NCBI GenBank assembly: GCA_024233595.1
Contig: JACKPK010000003.1
Coordinates: forward strand, 62,001 to 126,000
Source: Deltaproteobacteria bacterium
GTDB lineage: Bacteria; UBA10199; JADGCS01
Reading direction: 5' to 3'
Length of the DNA: 64,000 nt
Notes under the pieces: model-generated
What the model saw: only the letters and a program-made list of their open reading frames with translations
Database searches by the model: none
Told to the model about the DNA's origin: nothing
Translations under genes and position numbers: made by a program
Part shown: positions 8,069 through 17,381 of the stretch, piece after piece
Layout of the letters: the number at the start of each line of letters is the position of its first letter
Position numbering within the stretch: the stretch's first letter is position 1

Positions 8069-9103
8069 ATGAAGTTTATAGATGAAGCTGAAATCGATGT
8101 GTTTGCCGGCCACGGTGGTCCTGGCAGTGTCTCGTTTCGTCGTGAAAAATTTGCTCCGCGCGGAGGTCCAGACGGAGGAAACGGTGGTGCTGGTGGTGAT
8201 GTCGTTTTTGTTGCTGATAACAATCTTTCCACTTTGCTAGACTTTCGCTACAAAAAAGAATGGCACGCCCAAAAAGGTGCCGGCGGTATGAGCGGTTGTA
8301 AGGATGGCCGTGCTGGTGAGTCTTTGTCTGTGCCTGTTCCTGTTGGCACTGTGATTTACGATCGCAAAACTGGTGACCGCATTGCTGATTTAAAAGAGAT
8401 TGGCCAAGAGGTTGTTGTTGCCAAAGGCGGACGTGGCGGCAAAGGCAATTCCTTTTTTAAGACCAGCACCAACCAAGCGCCTCGCTTTGCGCAAGAAGGC
8501 GAGCCTGGTGAAGAGAAGCAAATCAAAATGGAGCTCAAGCTTCTGGCTGATGTTGGTCTTATTGGGTTTCCTAACGCGGGCAAATCAACTTTTCTTTCTG
8601 TTGTTTCCAATGCCACACCCAAGGTGGCCGATTATCCTTTTACAACCCTAAAGCCGATTTTAGGTGTTGTGCGTTACAAGGAACATAATCCTTTTGTGAT
8701 TGCTGACTTGCCTGGTTTGATTGAAGGCGCGCACGAAGGCAAGGGCATGGGAGATCAATTCTTAAGACACGCGGAACGCACCAAAGCCTTGTTGCATTTG
8801 GTGAGCTTGTCGCCAGATGAACTTGAAGCCCCAGCGGAGCGCTACAAAAAAATCAAAAAAGAAGTGGCGTCTTATTTTTCATCCGATCAAAAAGAGCCTG
8901 TGCTTTCTGGTGAGAACAAACAAGACTACCGCAAAGAAATCGTCTTGCTCACAAAATCGGATCTGCTTTTGGAAGAAGAATTGGAAGAGATTGTAGCGGA
9001 GTTCAAACAAGAAACAGGCACCGACCCCTTGGTGATTTCAAGCGTTGTGCAAAAGGGCTTGGATGTTGTTTTGGCCGCACTCACGCAAGAATTGTCCGTG
9101 TAA
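8069..9103 (+). CDS. obgE: GTPase Obg/CgtA, ribosome-associated
   Basis: Essential GTPase acting in 50S maturation and stress signalling. The 344 residues comprise the glycine-rich Obg fold (about 1-158, with GGPDGGNGGAGGDVVF), then the G domain: G1 GFPNAGKST at about 165, DYPFTT (G2), DLPGLIEGAHEGKGMG (G3, about 212) and TKSD (G4). It lacks the extra C-terminal OCT domain of some Firmicutes. The exact repeat word CAGACGGAGGA at 8169-8179 falls in the conserved GPDGG codons and is considered coincidental. Confidence 0.97.
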   Translation: MKFIDEAEIDVFAGHGGPGSVSFRREKFAPRGGPDGGNGGAGGDVVFVADNNLSTLLDFRYKKEWHAQKGAGGMSGCKDGRAGESLSVPVPVGTVIYDRKTGDRIADLKEIGQEVVVAKGGRGGKGNSFFKTSTNQAPRFAQEGEPGEEKQIKMELKLLADVGLIGFPNAGKSTFLSVVSNATPKVADYPFTTLKPILGVVRYKEHNPFVIADLPGLIEGAHEGKGMGDQFLRHAERTKALLHLVSLSPDELEAPAERYKKIKKEVASYFSSDQKEPVLSGENKQDYRKEIVLLTKSDLLLEEELEEIVAEFKQETGTDPLVISSVVQKGLDVVLAALTQELSV

Positions 9104-9371
9104 AAAACGTGATGATTTGTGACGATTTTTAAAAGCTTGCCTTGGTTTTTTGTAACACCTCGTTACTTATTTTTCTTTAATCTAAGAAATTCAGGCTGGT
9201 TGTTTTTGCCTTGCAGCATTTAAGCGTCCTGATTTTTAATCTAAAGTATTTGTATTGTTTCTATTTTTTACGCGTAACAATGTGATCGTGTTTTTTGGCC
9301 TGCGCTTTGCAATGTGCTGCTGTGGGTGTGGACTTTGTGGCTGAGCCTCTATGGGTATGGGAGGCCTAACA
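9104..9371. other. Intergenic stretch with nothing recognised
   Basis: 268 bases between obgE and the M23 peptidase. It is T-rich, with no convincing terminator, promoter pair, RNA gene or reading frame. Promoter elements for the downstream gene may be present but are not identifiable by eye. Confidence 0.4.
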
Positions 9372-10205
9372 ATGAATGTACGGATTTCTTATCGTCCTAC
9401 TTGGATTTTGATTGCCGTTCTCACGGTGGTTTGCGTCGCGTTGACTTTTCAGAATCTTCAAATGCAAAATCATTTACAAGAATTGCATGACCAGGAACAA
9501 AACTGGATTCAAGATCGTGCGTTTTTGATCGAAAGTCTAAAGCATTTGCAAAAAGACTGGATGAAGTTGCAGCATGGTTCTTTGGATCAAACGCCAGAAA
9601 GCAAAATAAAAGTAAAAAAGTTAAGGCAGTCGGGAAGTGAGTTTTTAAGAGCTTTATTAAACTTGCAGCCTCGTTTTGGTCTTGAGGATGCTGATAGGCG
9701 TTTCTTTTCGATTCTCAAAGATGGCTTTGTGCAGAAGGTTAAACTCACTCATGACATGATGTTTCGTGAAAAATTACGCATGCGGGAAATCAATGCCTGT
9801 AAAGAATGGGAGAAGATGAACATCCCTCTGGGGTGGCCCGCAACGGGCCGACTAGCATCTAAATTTGGCTGGCGAATGCACCCTGTTTTGCACACCACAA
9901 AAAAACATGAGGGCGTTGATATTTCGAATCAATACCTCACGGAGATCCGATCAACCGCCGGCGGTGTTGTGGCCTTTTCTGGTTACCAACGCGGCTACGG
10001 CAAAACCATAGTGGTGGATCATGGCAATGGTTACCAAACCTTGTACGCGCACGCGTCTCGTTTAAAAGTGAGAAAAGGCCAAAGAGTGCATTCTGGTGAG
10101 CTCTTGGCTCTTATGGGATCAACGGGCCGTTCAACGGGCCCGCATTTGCATTATGAAATCAGTTACAAAGGTAAGAAGATTGATCCTCTTACCATGATCA
10201 ATTGA
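9372..10205 (+). CDS. Membrane-anchored M23-family peptidase (LytM domain)
   Basis: Predicted zinc metalloendopeptidase cutting peptidoglycan cross-bridges in the periplasm. I choose ATG 9372 (MNVRISYRP) because GGGAGG lies 8 bases upstream; an ATG at 9351 is less well placed. A single N-terminal transmembrane helix (about 8-27) is followed by a coiled-coil-prone segment. The C-terminal LytM domain has HEGVDIS (zinc ligands H and D, about residue 178), the core YGKTIVVDHGNGYQTLYAHAS and HLHYEI (HxH, about 257). All zinc ligands are present, so it is probably active rather than an EnvC-like activator. Confidence 0.9.
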   Translation: MNVRISYRPTWILIAVLTVVCVALTFQNLQMQNHLQELHDQEQNWIQDRAFLIESLKHLQKDWMKLQHGSLDQTPESKIKVKKLRQSGSEFLRALLNLQPRFGLEDADRRFFSILKDGFVQKVKLTHDMMFREKLRMREINACKEWEKMNIPLGWPATGRLASKFGWRMHPVLHTTKKHEGVDISNQYLTEIRSTAGGVVAFSGYQRGYGKTIVVDHGNGYQTLYAHASRLKVRKGQRVHSGELLALMGSTGRSTGPHLHYEISYKGKKIDPLTMIN

Positions 10206-10210
10206 TGGAT

Positions 10211-11479
10211 TTAACCTGCGATCACACCGTCATAAAAATCGATGACTTTAGAAATGTAGGCGCGTTTTTCCGCGTAGGTTCCTGGAAAGAACGAGGCCTT
10301 AAAGCCACCAATGGCGATGTTTCTAAGCTGTTTGTCTGTGAGATTAAAAAGCTTGATCGCGCGTTCGTACTCGTCAGTCACACTCACGTGCGAAATGGCG
10401 CGGTTGTCGGTAGAGAGCGCGATACGCAATTTGTTTTTGAGAAAAGTAGGGAAGGGGTGTTTGCCCAAATCGCGGTACTCTGGCAGGGTTTGCGAATTTG
10501 ATTTTAAACACACTTCTAAGGTGATGCGATTGTCGGCAATCCATTGCACAATGCCACGAATGTATTCGCGACGTTCTTCTTTGCTTAGCTCGCTGCCGTC
10601 TGGATTGCGTTTGTGATAAATAGAGCCTTTGCGAAAAAGCTGTGTGCCATGGCCAATGCGTCTGGCATAGCAATCTTTGACAGCCGATTTGATGCTCTCG
10701 GGTCCGTAGGCTTCACCCGCATGACAGGTGCTATTGATGCCGCGTTCGTAGCAATACAAAAAGGCTTTGCGGTGAGCGTCAGCTGGGAAGCCATCTTCAC
10801 GACCAGCCAAATCAAATCCAACAACCGGCATGCCTGCTTCTTGGCATTGGTAAACAAGCTTGGCGACTTCCATAGAGGCCATGGACGATAGGTTTTGCAA
10901 ATCGCTGCCAACGTGCAGATCAAAAAGTTTTTTGAAGTAATCGCCCATGTGCTCGTTGATCATGCGCATGGCACAAAGGATGATGCCGTATTTGTATTCG
11001 GGCTCTGCGCCAGATTTGACAGCGTCAAGGTCGTTGTATTGTTTGGCGGCACGTTCCAAGCCTTTGTTGATAGCCGCGACAATTTCGATCCAGCCTAAGC
11101 CAGGCTTCCAGTGTTTTTGTGGAGCAAAGCGGCATTCAAAATAACGCACGCCTTCTTTGTAGTTGTCGCAGGCAAAGTGGTAGGCGGCCTTTTCTAAGGC
11201 TTCTTCTGTTCTGAGGACGACATTGATGAATTCAAAGGGAATTAAGTATTCCATTAAAGAGTCGTATTTATCTTTAAAGATTTTTTCTTCTAGCTCGTCG
11301 ACTGTGCCGTGTTGCAAATCGCCGATGCCCAAGTCTTTAGAGACTTGCACCAGGTCGATGTTTTGTTCTTTGGCCAGCTCTACAACAAGCTGTGGTGGCA
11401 CTGATCCATCGAGGTGGACGTGCAGGTCGGTCTTTGGGATTCTTTTGAGAATGCTTCGGTCTATATTTTGGATGCTCAT
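10211..11479 (-). CDS. Adenosine deaminase-family protein
   Basis: Zinc-dependent amidohydrolase predicted to deaminate adenosine (or a related aminopurine compound) to inosine. It has the N-terminal metal motif TDLHVHLDGS (residue 17-26), CHAGEAYG (about 251, catalytic Glu), RRIGHGTQL and a late STDNRAIS segment (about 355) that supplies a metal-binding Asp. At 422 residues it is longer than the approximately 340 of E. coli Add. The start is supported by AAGGAG 7 bases upstream. It converges on the M23 gene with 5 bases between the stops. Confidence 0.85.
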   Translation of the reverse strand: MSIQNIDRSILKRIPKTDLHVHLDGSVPPQLVVELAKEQNIDLVQVSKDLGIGDLQHGTVDELEEKIFKDKYDSLMEYLIPFEFINVVLRTEEALEKAAYHFACDNYKEGVRYFECRFAPQKHWKPGLGWIEIVAAINKGLERAAKQYNDLDAVKSGAEPEYKYGIILCAMRMINEHMGDYFKKLFDLHVGSDLQNLSSMASMEVAKLVYQCQEAGMPVVGFDLAGREDGFPADAHRKAFLYCYERGINSTCHAGEAYGPESIKSAVKDCYARRIGHGTQLFRKGSIYHKRNPDGSELSKEERREYIRGIVQWIADNRITLEVCLKSNSQTLPEYRDLGKHPFPTFLKNKLRIALSTDNRAISHVSVTDEYERAIKLFNLTDKQLRNIAIGGFKASFFPGTYAEKRAYISKVIDFYDGVIAG

Positions 11480-11628
11480 CTGTGGCTCCTTTGCTTTAAA
11501 TGATGCTTAATTTTTTAGGTTATACACTATTTTTACGCATCTAATCAATAGATTGCCTAGATTTGATATAAAATTTGCAATTTATTTGTTAAGCCGATAA
11601 CAATTTTGGACCGTTTAGGAGACATTGT

Positions 11629-13623
11629 ATGAGCACCAACCGATTCTTTCTAAGCGTTCTCCTGGCGTTATTTGCGGGAGTTTCGCTGCCAGCGTTTGCC
11701 TCATCTGGCCAGCGTTCCTTTCATCCTTTAGACTTGTCCCCCTCTATTTGTGAATTATCGCCAGGCGATGGCATTCAATCGGCTATCGATGACGGTTGTC
11801 GTGTTGTGCGTTTGCACCCAGGCAATTATTATGAAAACATCTCGGTCTCTTCTAGCGATCGTGTTCTTAAGGTCAAAATCATGGGATTGGGGGAAACCCC
11901 AAGCCAAGTCCGCCTGATTCATCGTGGTGAGTCCGTCATTAAGGTTTATGGCAATGCCGGTATTTTTGTTGAGAACCTCACCTTGACAGGTCTTTATTCA
12001 ACAAACCAAGGTTTACCAACAGATGAAGATGTCGATTTGCTCAGACCAATTGAAGAGTGGCAATCGGGTTCTTTGCCTCATGGTGCAGGAGTCGATGGCA
12101 CTTCTATTCTTTCTGAAATGCACTCTTACCAAAATGAAGTTGATGAAGAGCATTTTGCTTCCAGTGGGGGGTGTTTGTATTTTAATGCGGACAAAGATTT
12201 AATCGTAAAAAACGTTTTGTTTGCTCATTGCAAGGCAGGCACAGGTTCCGCGATTCGGGTGTCTCGTGCGGATTTGGTTTCTGTGACCCAGAGCCAGTTT
12301 TACAAAAACATCAGTGTCGAAAGTTCTAATATTTATATCAATGCCAATGACACTGATAAAACCGCGCTCTTTAGTGGCCTGTCATTTGTTTCGAATGTTT
12401 CTGAAACAGCTTTGATTCAGATTTTGGGTTTGCCCGCTGTGGAATTCAGCGATGCCCATTTTAAATTCAATTATGTGGGCAAGGATCTCATCACTTTTGA
12501 TCACGATGACCGACGCAGTGATCTTGTGGAACTTTTGTTTCGTGATTTATTTGTCGAAAGCAATGTCATTGGTTGTTCTTTTATTGATGTGACTGAAGTT
12601 GAATTGGAGCCAGAGGACATTCATTTACTCATAGAAAATTCTCGTTTTGTTGAGAATATTCTTTTTATTGGTTCAGCGGGGTTTGATGTAGAAGACATCC
12701 AGACGTTCTCCTTTTTTAAGAACGAGGTGAAAGGTAATGTTTTTCTTGGCGACTGCATTATTGATGCCGACGAGTTAGGAGAAGTCTTTGTTCAGGACTC
12801 TCAGTTTTTTGGGAATTTTTTATCGTTAAGAGGGTCGGGTAAAAAAAGCGGTGTCGTTGTTATCGACGACACTCCTTATGTGTCGGTAGAGCGAAACTCT
12901 TTGTTGAGTCATTATTCTGAATTTGCTTCTTCTCCTGTGCACATTGAATCGGGATCGCAGGTTTATATCAAAAATAACACCATTGCGGGCAACCAACAAT
13001 CTAACACACTCAATTCATCTTATGATCGTGCAGGGGGCATTTTGGTTGATATGAGCGATGGCGGTGAGCATGTGTTAGAAATTTATCACAACACCTTGTA
13101 TGACAATCAGCCTCCTTCTGTAGAGGCGCCGCATCACTTGCAATTGGTGCTGCATGGCGAAGGCTGGGAAAATATTCGTGTTGCCAATAATCTTTTCTAT
13201 TTAAGTGAAGAAAGCTCGCAACGCCAATGTGACTATTTACGTGGCAGCAACCAGCTTTATCGTTCCGACATGCTGAATCATTTTTGGGGGAATCTTTCTA
13301 ACGATAAAGACTGTTTGCCGGAATCGATTCTTCCAAGCTCTGGTTTAGAAGGATGGATCAGTCGTGTCATCACAACAGATTACTCACAGTTAGCTTTGTT
13401 GCCTCAAGAAACAGGTCCGCTGATTTCTCGTGGGGACCCGCGTTATTGCGAAAGTGATGATCAATTTGGCCGCGCTAGGATTTTAAGTTTAGAAGATGAT
13501 GAGGTTCACTGTGATGTGGGGGCAATCGAATTAGATGTGCTGCATGATGCCACTGTGCCTGATCCGGAATGGGCGTTAGAAATTAAGAAGCTCGATTTAG
13601 ATTCTTTAAGGTCTTTTCAATAA
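11629..13623 (+). CDS. Secreted parallel beta-helix protein
   Basis: Exported protein of 664 residues with a Sec signal peptide (about 1-25, cut after PAFA). The body has recurrent N- and V-rich turns such as NLTLTGLYS, NVLFAHCKAG, NSRFVENI and NNTIAGNQQ, typical of right-handed parallel beta-helices of the pectate-lyase type. The C-terminal CESDDQFGRARI...CDVGAIELD resembles the end of beta-helix surface proteins of the choice-of-anchor Q kind. No enzymatic residues are identifiable, so adhesion or polysaccharide binding is only a guess. GGAGA precedes ATG 11629. The 3' end overlaps the convergent ATPase gene by 18 bases. Confidence 0.7.
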   Translation: MSTNRFFLSVLLALFAGVSLPAFASSGQRSFHPLDLSPSICELSPGDGIQSAIDDGCRVVRLHPGNYYENISVSSSDRVLKVKIMGLGETPSQVRLIHRGESVIKVYGNAGIFVENLTLTGLYSTNQGLPTDEDVDLLRPIEEWQSGSLPHGAGVDGTSILSEMHSYQNEVDEEHFASSGGCLYFNADKDLIVKNVLFAHCKAGTGSAIRVSRADLVSVTQSQFYKNISVESSNIYINANDTDKTALFSGLSFVSNVSETALIQILGLPAVEFSDAHFKFNYVGKDLITFDHDDRRSDLVELLFRDLFVESNVIGCSFIDVTEVELEPEDIHLLIENSRFVENILFIGSAGFDVEDIQTFSFFKNEVKGNVFLGDCIIDADELGEVFVQDSQFFGNFLSLRGSGKKSGVVVIDDTPYVSVERNSLLSHYSEFASSPVHIESGSQVYIKNNTIAGNQQSNTLNSSYDRAGGILVDMSDGGEHVLEIYHNTLYDNQPPSVEAPHHLQLVLHGEGWENIRVANNLFYLSEESSQRQCDYLRGSNQLYRSDMLNHFWGNLSNDKDCLPESILPSSGLEGWISRVITTDYSQLALLPQETGPLISRGDPRYCESDDQFGRARILSLEDDEVHCDVGAIELDVLHDATVPDPEWALEIKKLDLDSLRSFQ

Positions 13624-14922
13624 GGAGACCGCGTAAAGAGGGATGCCTTTGATCTTGTCTGCATTTTGGTAAGTTTGAGGGGAGGTCTTTATGCCTTCTG
13701 AAACAAATTGATTTTTTTCTTCTAAAAATATTTTCAGACTTTTGAGACGATTGCCTTTATTGCTTTTGACTTCGATCGGGATGATGCGATTACCGTCTTG
13801 GAAAACTAAATCAACTTCTGCTTGGGCAGAGCGTTTTTCTCGTTGCCAGTAAAAGAGCTCTGGGTTTTCGTTTTCAGGAGTTGTGCTGAGGATTTCTTGC
13901 GCAACAATTTGTTCGGCCAAGGCTCCTTGGTTTGCAAAAAGTTCATGACGTTTAAGATAAAGTTCAGAAAGCCTTAGTCCCATAAGGCGGTGACAAAGAC
14001 CAATATCTACGAGGAACACCTTGAATTTTTTCAGGTTGATTTGTCCCGCCAGCGGAACACCATTGCAACTGCTATGATGAACCTTGTAAACCAGACCTGC
14101 TTTCTGCAGCTTATTCAGAGCGTTTCCGAGTTCTCGTGATTTGATGTTGGGATCAATGTTAGCGTAAACAAATTTCTGGCCAAGGTTTTTGGGAACATTG
14201 TCAAAAAGAATGCGTAGATCATCAATGTTGTTTTGCGAAGAGTATTTGTGAAAATCTTCTCTGAAGCTAGCTGTTAAGATTTGCGTGATGTTTTGAACTT
14301 CATTCCAGTCCTTTGTTTCGCAATAAATTTTGACAGCTTCGGGCATGCCGCCACAAAGAGAATAGGTTGCGAAGAGTTTGTTAAATTCTTCATGAACCGA
14401 AGCATCGATTTTATTTTTAGAAAAAGAAGTTTGAATCTCTGCAATCACGTCACTTCTGCCGAGTGCTTCTAAAAATTCAAAAAAGTTAAGCGGGAACAAA
14501 TGAAAAAATTCGATGCGTCCAACAGGAAAACTCAAGTCATCAAAAGCAAATTCCAAAAGTGATCCGGCTGCAATGACATGGAGTTCGGGTAGTTTTTCTT
14601 TAAAGTAGCGTAAAGATAAAAGCGCTTCTTTGCTTTCTTGTATCTCATCAATAAACAGCAAAGTTGTTTGGGGTTCAATTTTTTTGCCCACAATGAGTGA
14701 TAGTGCCTTGATGAGTTCTTTGGGGTTGCCAAAATTATTTTTAAAAATGGGAAGCGTTTGAGGAGAAGCTTCTAAGTTGATTTCGACGAAGCTTTGGTAA
14801 CGCTTGCCATGTTCGCGAACAAGCCAGGTTTTGCCAACTTGTCTTGCCCCACGAATGAGCAAGGGGCGGCGGTTTTTGCGGGATTGCCATTCTTGGAGCC
14901 GAGTTGTGCAAAATCGCTTCAT
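13606..14922 (-). CDS. AAA ATPase with DUF4143 domain
   Basis: 438-residue member of the AAA_14/DUF4143 group, widespread in bacteria and archaea and of unknown biological role. Walker A GARQVGKTW is at about residue 25, a Walker B-like TTLLFIDEIQ at about 87, and the C-terminal DUF4143 region carries a restriction-endonuclease-like EVDLVF...IPIEVKSNKG motif (about 375-395). The start codon abuts a 17-bp perfect palindrome (see 14923-14988), pointing to autoregulation. Such genes are usually stand-alone and often horizontally moved. Here it is flanked by unrelated genes. Confidence 0.88.
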   Translation of the reverse strand: MKRFCTTRLQEWQSRKNRRPLLIRGARQVGKTWLVREHGKRYQSFVEINLEASPQTLPIFKNNFGNPKELIKALSLIVGKKIEPQTTLLFIDEIQESKEALLSLRYFKEKLPELHVIAAGSLLEFAFDDLSFPVGRIEFFHLFPLNFFEFLEALGRSDVIAEIQTSFSKNKIDASVHEEFNKLFATYSLCGGMPEAVKIYCETKDWNEVQNITQILTASFREDFHKYSSQNNIDDLRILFDNVPKNLGQKFVYANIDPNIKSRELGNALNKLQKAGLVYKVHHSSCNGVPLAGQINLKKFKVFLVDIGLCHRLMGLRLSELYLKRHELFANQGALAEQIVAQEILSTTPENENPELFYWQREKRSAQAEVDLVFQDGNRIIPIEVKSNKGNRLKSLKIFLEEKNQFVSEGIKTSPQTYQNADKIKGIPLYAVSLLKRP

Positions 14923-14988
14923 CCTTGTATTTTAGCCAACTTTGGCTAAAATACAAGGTTAAAATAGCCAGGTTTGGAGAAAATACGG
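14923..14988. promoter_or_regulatory. Perfect palindrome plus degenerate copy at the ATPase start codon
   Basis: Arms 14923-14939 and 14942-14958 are perfect 17-bp inverted repeats with a 2-base centre, ending directly at the start codon (14920-14922) of the minus-strand ATPase. A second related dyad at about 14965-14988 keeps AGCCA-n2-TTTGG-n2-AAAATAC. Two spaced dyads suggest a protein operator. As RNA, the first would bury the ribosome-binding region. Confidence 0.7.
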
Positions 14989-15009
14989 GGATAAATGGGT
15001 TTTGTCTGC

Positions 15010-16239
15010 TTAACTCGCTTGTCCCAAACTGATTCCCGTTGGCCACTGGAATGGCTTTAAATCAAACTGAGGCAAGATCGCGAGCAAGTGATCAAAGATA
15101 TCACTCTGAATGCCTTCGTAATTCACCCAATTGATGTCATTAGTGAACACATAAATCTGAATCGGCAGGCCTTTTTCGTTGGGCTCCAACTGACGGATCA
15201 AGAAGGTCATGTCTTTGTGAATCTTGGGGTGTCGCCTAAGGTACTCTCCAACGTAAGCGCGGAAACAACCCACATTGGTGAGCTTGCGGCCATTGCCTTC
15301 AAATGATGTGTCAATGTTGTTTTCTTTATTCCAATTGCGGATCTCTTCTGATTTGTTTTTGATGTAGGTTTCTAAGATTTGAATTTTCTTTAAGCGATCA
15401 AGCAATTCATCGTTACAAAACCGAATGCTATTGATGTCGATCATGATGTTGCGTTTTATGCGGCGGCCACCGGCTTCCACCATGCCGCGCCAGTTTTGAA
15501 TGGCATCTTGCGTGAGGGTATAGGTCGGAATGGTGACAATGGTTTTGTCAAAGTTTTGCACTTTAACAGTGTTGAGCGAGACATCCAGCACATCGCCATC
15601 GACTCCATATTTGGGCATGGTGATCCAATCGCCAGTGCGTACAATGTCGTAAGCTGAATTTTGCACGCTCGCCACTAAGCCTAAAATAGAATCTTTAAAG
15701 ACCAAGAGTAAAACGGCGGTCATGGCGCCCAGGCCACTGAGCAAGCCCCAAGGAGATTGGTCAATGATGATGGCGATGACTAAGATAAAACCAGTGATGT
15801 AAACCAAAATATTAATGAGCTGCACATAGCTTTTGACGGGTTTGTCTCGCAAAACCCGCACGGTGTGAGCAATGTCCACAAGGCCATTTAAAAAACTATC
15901 AACAACGCGGATGCTTGCGACAATCATGTAAACAATGGAGAGTTTTTTGATGATGGCGGCGGCCACACCAAAAGCCGGGGCTGAAAAGTAAAAAATGATG
16001 GCTGGTGCCAAGTGAGACAGGCGATCAAAAACATGACGACGCAAGAGCATGTCGTCCCATTCGGTGCGGGTTTTGGCGACAGCAAAGTGAATGACGCGGA
16101 GTAGGATTTTGCGTGCGACCAAATTGGAGATCATTGCCAAAAAGCCAACAACAAAGCCTAAGATTAACCAGCTGAGGATTTCGCTGTTTTGAGCAGAAAG
16201 GTTGAGTGAATTAATTTGTGATTGGATAAAGTCTTGCAT
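15010..16239 (-). CDS. MscS-family mechanosensitive channel, YbdG-like
   Basis: Inner-membrane channel of 409 residues, comparable to the 415 of E. coli YbdG. About five hydrophobic helices span residues 20-190. The pore-lining region is GLLSGLGAMTAVLLLVFKDSILGLVAS. The beta domain follows with RTGDWITMPKYGVDGDVLDVSLNTVKV and the YbdG-type extension around DKTIVTIPTYTLTQDAIQNW. It likely releases solutes on osmotic downshift. No cotranscribed partner is evident. The Usp genes lie downstream of a 37-base gap on the same strand, upstream in transcription. Confidence 0.87.
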   Translation of the reverse strand: MQDFIQSQINSLNLSAQNSEILSWLILGFVVGFLAMISNLVARKILLRVIHFAVAKTRTEWDDMLLRRHVFDRLSHLAPAIIFYFSAPAFGVAAAIIKKLSIVYMIVASIRVVDSFLNGLVDIAHTVRVLRDKPVKSYVQLINILVYITGFILVIAIIIDQSPWGLLSGLGAMTAVLLLVFKDSILGLVASVQNSAYDIVRTGDWITMPKYGVDGDVLDVSLNTVKVQNFDKTIVTIPTYTLTQDAIQNWRGMVEAGGRRIKRNIMIDINSIRFCNDELLDRLKKIQILETYIKNKSEEIRNWNKENNIDTSFEGNGRKLTNVGCFRAYVGEYLRRHPKIHKDMTFLIRQLEPNEKGLPIQIYVFTNDINWVNYEGIQSDIFDHLLAILPQFDLKPFQWPTGISLGQAS

Positions 16240-16276
16240 GCCGACAATCTAGCAGAGATCTTGGATCAATCAAGGT

Positions 16277-17374
16277 TTACTGAGATTTTGGGTACACAAT
16301 CCAAAGGGGGCAGCTTGTGTTTTCTAAGACCTCTTCGGTGATGCTGCGTGTAAAGAGGTCTTTGTGAGTGTGTTTGGCCATCACAATCAAATCACAGTTT
16401 GTTTCTGCGGCATGTTGCAGAATGCTATTTGTGATGTCACCAGCCTTGCTATCAAAGCTATGGGTGGTGCCTTGCCAATTGATTTTTTCGAATAGGCTAG
16501 GGTCCCAGTCGTCGGTTTTGTTTTCTGACGGAACATGAAACAAATGCACCTGTGCATGAAAATCGTGGCCAAGCGCAATGGCTCTTTGGATGGCTGGTAA
16601 GGAAAATTTTTGGTTGTCGACTGGCACCAGAATATTTTTGATTTCAAAATCTTTACAGTCTTTGGGGCAAACCAAAACAGGGGTTTCGGATTGAGTGATC
16701 ACATCGCTGGCAACACTGCCCATTAATGTTTTTTTAGCGCCTTTGCGCGAGTGACTGCCCATAACGATCAGACTGCTATTGGAGTCACGCGCGCATTCCA
16801 GAATACCCAAAGAGGGCGTGGTTTTTTCTAAGGCCGTGATGATTGGCTTGCGCTGATGTGTGATGATGGAATTTCCATGAGGGGAAAAAATAGGTTCTAG
16901 CTCTTGTTGTCGTTTTTGCACTTCGAGCTTGGCTTGTGTGTCTGAAAGTTTTTGATGAGATTCCACAAGGTGCAATTGGCTGCGGTAATGATCAGCAAGG
17001 CACATGGCCCAATCCAAAGCGCTGTAAGCAGGCAGGCTGCCATCAAAAGCCACTGTGATGTTGGGGATTTCTTCACCAGCCAGCAAGCTGTTTAGATTTT
17101 GCTCGTAAAGATGCGAAACGTAGACAGAGTTTTGTTCAGGTTTTTGCAAAGGGCTCTGTATCGCTGCGTTTTGTTCTTCAAATGTTTTTTGTTCTTTTTG
17201 TTGCTCTTGGTCTTCGTGTCGTTCGTGTTCTTTTATTTTATGACGGGCTTCTTCTAAACTTCTTGAAAACTGGTCTGTGGTTTTTCCTGCAGGCGCAACA
17301 CGGCTGACGGCCTTGGTTCCTCCAGAAGGCTCATAAGTGGTGACGCGGTAGTCAGTGAACTTGACGTTTAGCAT
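16277..17374 (-). CDS. Tandem-domain universal stress protein with N-terminal extension
   Basis: 365 residues. The first 100 are a Q/E-rich, probably disordered extension. Two UspA domains follow. Domain 1 (about 105-240) ends in the nucleotide loop VMGSHSRKGAKKTLMGSVASDV, matching the G-x2-G-x9-G[S/T] type. Domain 2 ends VMAKHTHKDLFTRSITEEVLENTSCPLWIV, where the glycines are lost, so it probably does not bind ATP. It starts 7 bases after the stop of the next Usp gene, so the pair is an operon. Expected in the cytoplasm under stress or low energy. Confidence 0.9.
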   Translation of the reverse strand: MLNVKFTDYRVTTYEPSGGTKAVSRVAPAGKTTDQFSRSLEEARHKIKEHERHEDQEQQKEQKTFEEQNAAIQSPLQKPEQNSVYVSHLYEQNLNSLLAGEEIPNITVAFDGSLPAYSALDWAMCLADHYRSQLHLVESHQKLSDTQAKLEVQKRQQELEPIFSPHGNSIITHQRKPIITALEKTTPSLGILECARDSNSSLIVMGSHSRKGAKKTLMGSVASDVITQSETPVLVCPKDCKDFEIKNILVPVDNQKFSLPAIQRAIALGHDFHAQVHLFHVPSENKTDDWDPSLFEKINWQGTTHSFDSKAGDITNSILQHAAETNCDLIVMAKHTHKDLFTRSITEEVLENTSCPLWIVYPKSQ

Positions 17375-17381
17375 GAGGGCA

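Noticed and set aside
8169..8179. Exact CAGACGGAGGA copy in obgE
   Set aside because: It encodes part of GGPDGGNGG, a strongly conserved motif of all Obg proteins, so the match is explained by protein conservation.
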